Shown piece by piece: positions 1-5,663 of a stretch of 6,611 nucleotides of DNA (its first letter is position 1; every line of letters begins with the position of its first letter). The notes under the pieces were generated by a model. It did not search any database. It was not told the DNA's origin and was given only the letters and a program-made list of their open reading frames with translations. The stretch is from assembly GCA_003230795.1 (NCBI GenBank), contig QIGM01000365.1, forward strand, positions 1 to 6,611. The letters run 5' to 3'. Made by a program: the position numbers and the translations under genes. This DNA comes from a bacterium. Its GTDB lineage: Bacteria > Bdellovibrionota_C > UBA2361 > SZUA-149.

Positions 1-124
1 CGATTAGTATTTGTCGACTCGTACTAGCATGGACTTACAACGTTTAATGGCTCGTTCTTGCAGAATTCTCTTACCCACCTGAACGCTTACATTTTACGAA
101 ACCCCAATTTTTTCACGCCAACCG

Positions 125-2143
125 ATGTCGCTTAGCGAAGAAGCCAAAACCGCGATCGAAGAAGAGGAAGCGACACTCGGCGAGGTGATGGGGTCTCTTC
201 GCACCCAATTATCCTTCGGAGCCCAACGCTACCGAATGGAAACTGCGAGAGCACGAGACTTAACGTCTCAAATAGTGAACGCCCGTCGCGACTCCGACAA
301 ACAGATGCTCTCTTCAGATGAGGCCGTTTCGCATAGCCTCAGTGAAGCAAAAAGAAAAGAAATTAAGTCTATCGACCGCCTCCTTGATACGCCCTATTTC
401 GCTCGGGTGGTATTAGAAGAAGAACGTAATGGCAAAACCGTCGAAACCGAATATAAACTCGGCACCGCGGCCAACTCCGATTGCCGCATTATCGACTGGC
501 GAAAAGCTCCAATCGCGAAGCTTTACTATGAGTATGCAGAAGGTGAAGAGTTTTGTGAGCTCATTCAAGGCCGCGAGCGTAGTGGTCAAATCACGAAACG
601 CAACAAAGTTAGCATTCGTAAAGGCGATCTCAAGAAGTTCTCCTGCAAACACGGTGAATTCATTCGCGTAAAAGGCGATTGGTTCTCCGCAGGAGGCGGC
701 GCTGGAAATGCCGAGGCACCAGAGTTCAGAGGCTTAAAAGACATCCTCTCGCTTATCACGCCTGAGCAATTCCGCATGATTACCGAGGATGCCGATAGTG
801 CCGTCCTCATTCAAGGTGTCGCCGGTTCTGGAAAGACTACCGTCGCCCTTCATCGCCTCGCCTGGTTGCTTCATGAAGACAACTCCGACCTCCAGGCAGA
901 AGACTGCGTTGTATTAGTTCTAAGTCCTACGTTTAGAAGTTATATCGCAACACTCCTGCCAACCCTCGGCATAGAAGGCGTGAAGGTACTAACGTTTCGC
1001 GAGTGGGCTCAATTCACGCTCCAACGGCTCTATCCTATCGATACGAAAGTTGGCGAAGGACTTCGAACTCGAAGAGTTTCTCAGCCGCCAAGCATTGCTC
1101 GTGTGAAACGCTCGCCGGGCATTCTTCAAATCGTTGAAGACCTACTGAGCTCATCAGAGACTAACCGCGCCTTAACGCCTGACAGATTGCTACTCGCTGC
1201 GCTGGGAGAAACGCGACGGCTCCTCGAGCTTGATACAACGAAACTGCTCGATAGGGAGCTAATTGAAGATGCGCGAAATTTTACTGAGGAAACCTTTAAT
1301 TCAGAGCGGCTCGCGAGAGGCGATGATGGATTGCTCCTTCGCATTGCGCAGCTCTCTGGCCAGGCGCTGCTAAGAAAAGACGGTTCGAGTAAAAGAGTTG
1401 AGCACATCGTTGCCGATGAGGTTCAAGACTATTCAAGCGCTGAACTCGAGACTATCATCGCCGCTGTCCAGAAAACCTCTCAACTAACGCTTGTCGGAGA
1501 CACGGGACAGCAAGTAACTGAAGATGAACGTTTTCCAGGCTGGGAGGCTCTTCGCAATCATAAACAATTCGAAGAAGTCGCGGCCGTCTATACGCAGCTA
1601 ACCGTTAGTCATCGCTCAACACTGCCAATCATGCGCTTAGCTGACCATATAAATGGCCAGGCACGAACAACTGAAGGCCGAAAAGGCCGCACCCCTATTT
1701 GGTTCAAGTGTCGCTCTGAGAACGAGGGCGTCAAACAAGCACTCACCTGGCTTGGCCGCGTGCTAGACCATTACCCTGGTACTGTAATAGCGGTTGTCTG
1801 CCGAACACCTGCAGAAGCCCGACATGTCGAGTCTCTCCTCACGCCAAGCTTTGGCTCGGCCGTTCGACTTGGAGACGAAGACGGATTTAGCTTTGGCGAA
1901 GGAATTGTCGTCACTGACGTGCGGCAGATAAAAGGTCTGGAATTTCCTAACGTCCTGATATGGAACCCTACACGCCGATGGTACCCGCCGACGCGCCAAA
2001 GTCGTAATATGCTCTACGTCGCAGTGACTCGCGCAGAGGAACTGGTTTGCCTGGTGACCTGGGAACGGCCCTCACCGCTGTTACCAAACATCAACTCTAA
2101 GCTCGTGCGCGGCTACCAGCCCGATGCCGAGGATGAAGACTAG
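125..2143 (+). CDS. HelD-like superfamily 1 (UvrD/Rep-type) ATPase
   Basis: 672 residues with the full superfamily 1 motif set: Q motif ITPEQF (211-216), Walker A GVAGSGKTT (231-239, K237), Ia LSPTFRSYI (266-274), Walker B DEVQD (431-435), III LVGDTGQQ (456-463), IV SHRST (495-499), V VTDVRQIKGLEF (596-607) and VI VAVTRAEE (632-639). Three traits point to HelD rather than UvrD, Rep or PcrA: a charged, helical, probably coiled-coil N-terminus (about 5-88); the PYFARV and IIDWRKAPIAKLYY blocks (90-95, 122-135) ahead of the ATPase core; and a moderate length. Known HelD proteins bind RNA polymerase, push the coiled coil into its secondary channel and use ATP to release stalled enzyme. That role is inferred here, and a DNA helicase is the alternative. 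The tail is acidic (DAEDED). ATG 125 is the first start after an in-frame TGA at 80-82, but no clear SD precedes it. No partner gene is adjacent. Confidence 0.85.
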   Translation: MSLSEEAKTAIEEEEATLGEVMGSLRTQLSFGAQRYRMETARARDLTSQIVNARRDSDKQMLSSDEAVSHSLSEAKRKEIKSIDRLLDTPYFARVVLEEERNGKTVETEYKLGTAANSDCRIIDWRKAPIAKLYYEYAEGEEFCELIQGRERSGQITKRNKVSIRKGDLKKFSCKHGEFIRVKGDWFSAGGGAGNAEAPEFRGLKDILSLITPEQFRMITEDADSAVLIQGVAGSGKTTVALHRLAWLLHEDNSDLQAEDCVVLVLSPTFRSYIATLLPTLGIEGVKVLTFREWAQFTLQRLYPIDTKVGEGLRTRRVSQPPSIARVKRSPGILQIVEDLLSSSETNRALTPDRLLLAALGETRRLLELDTTKLLDRELIEDARNFTEETFNSERLARGDDGLLLRIAQLSGQALLRKDGSSKRVEHIVADEVQDYSSAELETIIAAVQKTSQLTLVGDTGQQVTEDERFPGWEALRNHKQFEEVAAVYTQLTVSHRSTLPIMRLADHINGQARTTEGRKGRTPIWFKCRSENEGVKQALTWLGRVLDHYPGTVIAVVCRTPAEARHVESLLTPSFGSAVRLGDEDGFSFGEGIVVTDVRQIKGLEFPNVLIWNPTRRWYPPTRQSRNMLYVAVTRAEELVCLVTWERPSPLLPNINSKLVRGYQPDAEDED

Positions 2144-2200
2144 AGCCACTAAAACCATTCATTTCAGGAGGTTATTTCCCTTCTAAGGTCGTTTTAGCTC
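2143..2200. repeat. Imperfect inverted repeat enclosing an unpaired SD motif
   Basis: GAGC-CA-CTAAAAC (2143-2155), starting at the last base of the helicase stop codon, pairs with GTTTTAGCTC (2191-2200); the left arm has a two-base bulge. The 35-base interior holds AGGAGGT (2166-2172), a near-ideal SD sequence with no ATG, GTG or TTG at a usable distance. No T-run follows the right arm, so this is not a standard intrinsic terminator. It may be a weak 3' end structure for the helicase mRNA or the relic of a lost gene start. Confidence 0.3.
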
Positions 2201-2210
2201 AGCGTGCTAC

Positions 2211-2239
2211 TTGACTTTTGCCTCATTTCCTACCATCTT
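2211..2239 (+). promoter_or_regulatory. Weak sigma-70-like promoter candidate for the KDG operon
   Basis: TTGACT (2211-2216, five of six matches to TTGACA) lies 17 bases before CATCTT (2234-2239), which matches TATAAT at only three of six positions. It is the best -35 element in the 184-base gap and is correctly oriented for the aldolase-kinase operon. The poor -10 makes it tentative or activator-dependent. Confidence 0.25.
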
Positions 2240-2252
2240 AAGCGGCAAGCGA

Positions 2253-2281
2253 TTTCAGCTGTACTATGCCGTTTTCAGCTG
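2253..2281 (+). repeat. 9-base direct repeat TTTCAGCTG, possible operator
   Basis: TTTCAGCTG occurs at 2253-2261 and again at 2273-2281, exactly 20 bases apart (about two helical turns), so both copies face the same side of the DNA. Each contains the palindromic core CAGCTG. The pair lies between the promoter candidate and the aldolase start, a suitable place for a sugar-acid-responsive repressor. No regulator gene is present in the window. Confidence 0.3.
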
Positions 2282-2313
2282 AGTATCCGTCTTAATTTCC
2301 CTGAACACATACC

Positions 2314-2320
2314 GAGGAGA
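2314..2320 (+). promoter_or_regulatory. Ribosome binding site of the aldolase gene
   Basis: GAGGAGA ends seven bases before ATG 2328. This supports that start over the GTG-initiated overlapping frame that begins at 2204, which has no such site. Confidence 0.75.
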
Positions 2321-2327
2321 ACCCAGC

Positions 2328-3017
2328 ATGGCGCGCTATACCCGCATGCAAACACTAAACGCGATGTACGATTCTGGATTGGTTCCAGTGTTTTATCATC
2401 CTGATATTGATGTCGTGATAAAAGTTGCTGAAGCGATTGCTGCTGGTGGGGGACGCATTTTTGAGTTCACTAATCGGGGAGACGGAGCGTATGAAGTGTT
2501 CCGAGCTCTTGAGCAGCACTGCCGAAAGAATCTTCCCCAGCTTATTACCGGCATTGGATCAATCAGTGAATCAAGCACTGCGGGTCTTTATATCAATGAC
2601 GGTGCTAATTTTGTTGTTGGTCCGAACCTAAATAGAGACGTTGCTGAGCTTTGTAATCGTCGTAAAATCCCCTACTCCCCTGGCTGTGGTAGTGCTACTG
2701 AAATCGCAACTGCCGAGTCGCTTGGCGCAGAAATTGTGAAAGTCTTCCCTGGGGCTCAAGTCGGTGGACCGACTTTCATTAAATCACTCCTTGGGCCTTG
2801 CCCATGGACCTCGCTCATGCCGACTGGTGGCGTTGATGCGACAGAGAGTTCACTCAAAGAATGGTTTGATGCTGGAATTGTCTGCGCAGGTATCGGTTCA
2901 AGTCTCATTACCTCAGAACTGCTCGAGAAAGAGGATTACGACGGAATCGCAAAGCGAGTTGCCGATACGGTCGCAATAATTTCCTCTCTCAAGGCCAAGC
3001 AGAACAAAAGAAATTAA
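2328..3017 (+). CDS. KDPG/KHG-type aldolase (2-dehydro-3-deoxy-phosphogluconate aldolase)
   Basis: 229 residues, a class I (Schiff-base) TIM-barrel aldolase of the Eda family, cytoplasmic. It is expected to split 2-keto-3-deoxy-6-phosphogluconate into pyruvate and glyceraldehyde 3-phosphate. Family landmarks seen: GGRIFEFTNR (41-50), with E46 and R50 matching the catalytic Glu and nearby Arg of Eda; GIGSI (75-79); a SPGCGS loop (117-122); EIVKVFPG (135-142), with K138 as the Schiff-base lysine; and MPTGGV (164-169). It differs from the enterobacterial enzyme in EFTNRGD, PGCGS and VGGPTF, a pattern I associate with Bacteroidota and Verrucomicrobiota-type homologues. The KDG kinase gene starts 25 bases after its stop with its own SD, so the two are almost certainly one operon and KDPG is the likely substrate. 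2-Keto-4-hydroxyglutarate or the galacto epimer KDPGal cannot be excluded from sequence. Confidence 0.9.
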   Translation: MARYTRMQTLNAMYDSGLVPVFYHPDIDVVIKVAEAIAAGGGRIFEFTNRGDGAYEVFRALEQHCRKNLPQLITGIGSISESSTAGLYINDGANFVVGPNLNRDVAELCNRRKIPYSPGCGSATEIATAESLGAEIVKVFPGAQVGGPTFIKSLLGPCPWTSLMPTGGVDATESSLKEWFDAGIVCAGIGSSLITSELLEKEDYDGIAKRVADTVAIISSLKAKQNKRN

Positions 3018-3025
3018 TTTTAGAT

Positions 3026-3033
3026 AGAAGGAG
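3026..3033 (+). promoter_or_regulatory. Ribosome binding site of the KDG kinase gene
   Basis: AGAAGGAG lies nine bases before ATG 3043, inside the 25-base gap after the aldolase stop. A second in-frame ATG at 3052 is 18 bases away, so 3043 is the better start. Confidence 0.75.
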
Positions 3034-3042
3034 TCGTCATAG

Positions 3043-4143
3043 ATGTCGTCAATGAATATCAAGCCTAAGGAAGATTGCCGCTGGGACTGTGTATCACTTG
3101 GGGAAGTCATGCTCCGACTAGATCCAGGCGAAGGCCGTGTTCGCAACGCTCGCTCGTTTACTGTCTGGGAGGGAGGCGGAGAATACAACGTAAGTCGTGG
3201 CTTACGAAAATGCTTCGGTATGCAAACCGCAATCGCTACGTCTTTGGTGCAAAACGATGTCGGAATGCTTCTCGAGGACTTAATGCTCCAAGGCGGTGTC
3301 GACACCTCACATCTAAAGTGGATTCCTTACGATGGCTACGGAAAAGCTGCCAGAGTTGGGCTTAACTTCGTTGAGCGCGGCTACGGTGTTCGAGCAGCTC
3401 TTGGCGTATCCGACCGTGCGTATTCTGCTGCCTCACTTTTGCAGCCTGGAGACATCGATTGGGAACAGATTTTCGCCAAAGAAGGGGCACGCTGGTTTCA
3501 TACTGGCGGAATTTACGCCGCGCTCTCTGAGAGCACACCGGCTGTAATCAAAGAAGCGATGGAGTGCGCCAAAGCGAACGGCACACTTATCTCGTACGAT
3601 CTCAATTACCGCCCCTCGCTCTGGCGCGCCCAGGGCGGCTCGGAACAATCAATCAAAATTAATCGAGAGATTGCACCACTTGTCGATGTGATGCTCGGAA
3701 ACGAAGAAGATTTCACCGCGGCTCTTGGTTTCAGTGTCCCAGGAATGGACGAACATATTTCTAAACTCGACACGGGTAACTTCAAGAGAATGATTGATTC
3801 TGTTCTGGAGGTGTTCCCACACTTTAAGGCAGTCGCAACAACTCTTCGTAACGCCAAGACTGCAACCTTCAACGACTGGAGCGCTATTCTCTGGCAGGAC
3901 GGAGAATTCTATCCAGCAATTAACAGAGAAGATCTCGAAATACTTGATAGAGTTGGTGGAGGAGATAGTTTCGCTTCTGGACTCATCTATGGATTCCTCA
4001 CAGGCAAGACTCCAGACGAAACCGTCAATTACGGTGCGGCACACGGCGCACTTGCGATGACGACTGCGGGCGACACCTCTATGGCTTCACTTAACGAAGT
4101 TGAAAAGGTGATGGCAGGTGGCGGAGCGCGAGTAGATCGCTAG
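3043..4143 (+). CDS. kdgK: 2-keto-3-deoxygluconate kinase (PfkB/ribokinase family)
   Basis: 366 residues, a cytoplasmic PfkB-family sugar kinase. It is expected to transfer the ATP gamma-phosphate to KDG, giving KDPG for the aldolase encoded just upstream. Features seen: N-terminal VSLGEVMLRLDPG (17-29), typical of KDG kinases; first PfkB signature region GGGEYNVSRGL (44-54), which binds sugar; SYDLNYRPSLW (184-194); and second signature LDRVGGGDSFASG (301-313), with the GGGD anion hole and D308 as catalytic base. Length is slightly above the usual 310-345, through the N-terminal leader and an insert near 230-250. The KDG assignment rests on overall resemblance plus the operon partner; a fructokinase or other PfkB specificity is less likely. 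The probable terminator lies 82 bases downstream. Arginine codons are mostly CGN (17 of 21), unlike the ATPase gene that follows. Confidence 0.87.
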   Translation: MSSMNIKPKEDCRWDCVSLGEVMLRLDPGEGRVRNARSFTVWEGGGEYNVSRGLRKCFGMQTAIATSLVQNDVGMLLEDLMLQGGVDTSHLKWIPYDGYGKAARVGLNFVERGYGVRAALGVSDRAYSAASLLQPGDIDWEQIFAKEGARWFHTGGIYAALSESTPAVIKEAMECAKANGTLISYDLNYRPSLWRAQGGSEQSIKINREIAPLVDVMLGNEEDFTAALGFSVPGMDEHISKLDTGNFKRMIDSVLEVFPHFKAVATTLRNAKTATFNDWSAILWQDGEFYPAINREDLEILDRVGGGDSFASGLIYGFLTGKTPDETVNYGAAHGALAMTTAGDTSMASLNEVEKVMAGGGARVDR

Positions 4144-4225
4144 AGGGGCCTGTCGGTCGTTTTGAGTAGTAGGCCTGCACGATCTATCTAAATTATCGAA
4201 ATTCCCCTAAATAATCGGCTCGTTG

Positions 4226-4255
4226 CGAAAGTGTCGTTTTTTTTCGACACTTTTG
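4226..4255 (+). terminator. Hairpin with T8 loop, probable terminator of the KDG operon
   Basis: AAAGTGTCG (4228-4236) and CGACACTTT (4245-4253) form a perfect 9-bp stem, extended by a G-T wobble and a C-G pair to 11 bp, around a loop of eight Ts (4237-4244). The transcript leaves the stem through TTTT, a short U-run. Position after the kinase and stem strength favour an intrinsic terminator; the short tail and all-T loop are not typical. It also argues against starting the ATPase gene at 4223, because the hairpin would then be coding. Confidence 0.5.
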
Positions 4256-4281
4256 TCGAGGTTGTCTACAGTGGTTACTAT
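4253..4281 (+). promoter_or_regulatory. Sigma-70-like promoter candidate for the AAA ATPase gene
   Basis: TTGTCG (4253-4258) and TACTAT (4276-4281) are separated by the ideal 17 bases, each with four of six consensus matches. Transcription would start near 4288, giving a leader of about 25 bases that contains the SD. The -35 overlaps the right arm of the preceding hairpin, so this gene probably has its own transcript. Confidence 0.4.
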
Positions 4282-4296
4282 AGCCGAAAAGTGGCT

Positions 4297-4302
4297 AGGT
4301 GA
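4297..4302 (+). promoter_or_regulatory. Ribosome binding site that sets the AAA ATPase start
   Basis: AGGTGA lies ten bases before ATG 4313. The open frame extends back to ATG 4223, but that start has no SD and would run through the hairpin and promoter, so 4313 is preferred. Confidence 0.55.
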
Positions 4303-4312
4303 GAGATGCATC

Positions 4313-5482
4313 ATGATATATGAAAACCTACTATCTATGGTCCTAAAGGACTGGAGCTACTTCGATAGTGAGCCTGGGCCTAGTATCAAACGAGAAGCAT
4401 TAGCTACCTTGGGAAAGCTACAGCCTGACGTTGTGCTTAGTATTCAAGGGGTAAGGAGATGCGGGAAATCTACTTTTCTAACGCAAATAATGAAGGAGCT
4501 AGAACTTCCCTCGGAAAGATGTTTTTTCATCAACTTTGAAGATCCAAGATTAAGCGACTCTCTATCTCCCCCCCTACTAGATGCTCTCATTCAATATGCT
4601 GATTCAACTGTCGGGGCAGATAGTCCTCGCTACTTTTTCTTAGATGAAATTCAAAGTGTTAAGGAATGGGAGAAGTGGCTAAGAGTTAAATTAGACCGGC
4701 CAAAACAAGATTTTTTTATCATAACCGGATCAAACACTTCACTACTTAACAGTGAGCTAGCAACTGTACTGACAGGTAGACATATCCCTATTGAAATATC
4801 TCCCTTCAGCCTTAAAGAATACCTCGTACTAAAACCTAAAAACAACCTGCAAGGGTACCTTCAGGAAGGGGGATTTCCAAAACCTTTACAAATAGAGGAA
4901 AGCCCTAGGTTGCTTAGGCAATATTTCACCGACATTATCGAAAGAGATGTTATGCGAAATGTCACAACTCGCTCAAGTATAACTCTAACCCAAGTAACAA
5001 AGGCTATTTTCGAATCGACAGGATCAGAACTTAGCGCAAGGACGCTAACGAAAAAAATCGACACAACAGTAGATGCCATGCTCTCATTCTTAGAAGCCCT
5101 TTCGCAAGCTTACCTAATTCTTCCATGCTTATACTTTACATATTCGGAGCGAAAACGATTAGTACGCAACACAAAATGGTATCCGATAGACTGCGGGATG
5201 AGGCATTCTGTTATAACCTCTGGCAGCTCTGATATCGGTAAAAGCTTTGAGACAATTGCGTATCATGCTCTTCGAAGGAAACATCAAGAAGTATTTTACT
5301 GGAGAGAGACCGGCGAAGTCGATTTCGTGATTATAGAAGGCACGACTCCTAGGCCGATACAAGTAAGCTGGGACGGTATAAAGGACAGACACAATAAAGC
5401 ACTAGCCGAATTTGCAGAAAAACACCCTCGCTCAGCAGACCCTTTGATAATAACCAAAGACAACTTCTTGGAACTATTTTAG
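4313..5482 (+). CDS. AAA_14/DUF4143 family ATPase with nuclease-like C-terminus
   Basis: 389 residues from the preferred start. An N-terminal P-loop ATPase shows Walker A GVRRCGKST (46-54, K52), Walker B FFLDEIQ (108-114, D111/E112), sensor TGSN (138-141) and TGRHIPIEISPFSLKEYL (154-171, R156 a possible finger arginine). Next come GYLQEGGFP (181-189), DIIERDV (207-213) and a probable winged-helix linker (about 220-270). The C-terminal DUF4143 part has the PD-(D/E)XK-like order E313, E335/D337 (GEVDFVI) and PIQVSWD (348-354), but the usual lysine after the last strand is absent, so nuclease activity is doubtful. The family is common in bacteria and archaea; its role is unsettled. Composition stands out: 15 of 25 arginines are AGA or AGG and 13 of 29 isoleucines are ATA, against 6 of 32 arginines for the aldolase and kinase together, suggesting horizontal transfer. 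No neighbour explains its role. Confidence 0.85.
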   Translation: MIYENLLSMVLKDWSYFDSEPGPSIKREALATLGKLQPDVVLSIQGVRRCGKSTFLTQIMKELELPSERCFFINFEDPRLSDSLSPPLLDALIQYADSTVGADSPRYFFLDEIQSVKEWEKWLRVKLDRPKQDFFIITGSNTSLLNSELATVLTGRHIPIEISPFSLKEYLVLKPKNNLQGYLQEGGFPKPLQIEESPRLLRQYFTDIIERDVMRNVTTRSSITLTQVTKAIFESTGSELSARTLTKKIDTTVDAMLSFLEALSQAYLILPCLYFTYSERKRLVRNTKWYPIDCGMRHSVITSGSSDIGKSFETIAYHALRRKHQEVFYWRETGEVDFVIIEGTTPRPIQVSWDGIKDRHNKALAEFAEKHPRSADPLIITKDNFLELF

Positions 5483-5504
5483 TTTACAGTTGCAGTGCAA
5501 TTCG

Positions 5505-5531
5505 GTAAGCGATTCGCGTGTGCTTACTTTT
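5505..5531 (+). terminator. Weak intrinsic terminator candidate after the ATPase gene
   Basis: GTAAGC (5505-5510) pairs with GCTTAC (5522-5527) across an 11-base loop and is followed directly by TTTT (5528-5531), 22 bases after the ATPase stop. Position and T-run suit a terminator, but the six-pair stem is short and only half GC. The palindrome TTGCA-G-TGCAA (5490-5500) lies just upstream. Confidence 0.4.
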
Positions 5532-5560
5532 ACCCACAAATATCCTTGTACGAATCACTT

Positions 5561-5590
5561 TAAATCTCTAGATTTAGGCTAAACGGTTTA
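5561..5590. repeat. Two adjacent tight palindromes, operator-like
   Basis: TAAATCT-CT-AGATTTA (5561-5576) is a perfect 7-bp inverted repeat with a two-base centre, and TAAAC-G-GTTTA (5580-5590) follows three bases later. The centres are too small for RNA hairpins, so protein binding to double-stranded DNA is more plausible than termination. A weak promoter-like pair, TTGTAC (5546-5551) and TAGATT (5569-5574) with a 17-base spacer, overlaps the first palindrome. Confidence 0.35.
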
Positions 5591-5606
5591 AATTTTGGAG
5601 ACGCTA

Positions 5607-5663
5607 ATGGAGAGTTGCAAAGAGTTTGAGCACTCCGATTTTGGTGATGCTTTCCCCTCTTAG
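5607..5663 (+). CDS. Possible 18-residue small ORF or gene remnant
   Basis: ATG 5607 opens an 18-codon frame ending in TAG at 5661-5663, with GGAG (5597-5600) six bases upstream. The peptide, MESCKEFEHSDFGDAFPS, is acidic and resembles nothing I recognise. Its end overlaps the stop codon of the oppositely oriented LarA-like gene. The operator-like palindromes and weak promoter upstream are what make it worth listing. A chance ORF or the stub of a gene truncated here is at least as likely as a translated peptide. Confidence 0.15.
   Translation: MESCKEFEHSDFGDAFPS

Noticed and set aside
1..60. CGATTAGTAT at the left edge resembles the reverse complement of the conserved end of 23S rRNA
   Set aside because: Similarity fades after about ten bases; the following sequence does not continue as rRNA on either strand.
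1126..1407. 93-codon minus-strand ORF inside the helicase gene
   Set aside because: A serine- and arginine-rich shadow frame of the helicase coding strand with no independent support.
2191..2232. TTTTAGCTCAGCG looks like a tRNA D-arm
   Set aside because: No acceptor stem, anticodon arm or TTCRA T-arm could be built around it.
2204..2404. 66-codon GTG-initiated plus-strand ORF before the aldolase
   Set aside because: No SD, overlaps the well-supported aldolase start by 77 bases in another frame, and its product resembles no known protein.
3649..4044. 131-codon minus-strand ORF inside the kinase gene
   Set aside because: Fully contained in a strongly supported kinase gene whose conserved motifs lie on the other strand; no recognisable motif of its own.
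4223..4312. ATG at 4223 as the start of the AAA ATPase
   Set aside because: It would make the T8 hairpin and promoter candidate coding, lacks an SD, and adds 30 residues that precede the normal family N-terminus.
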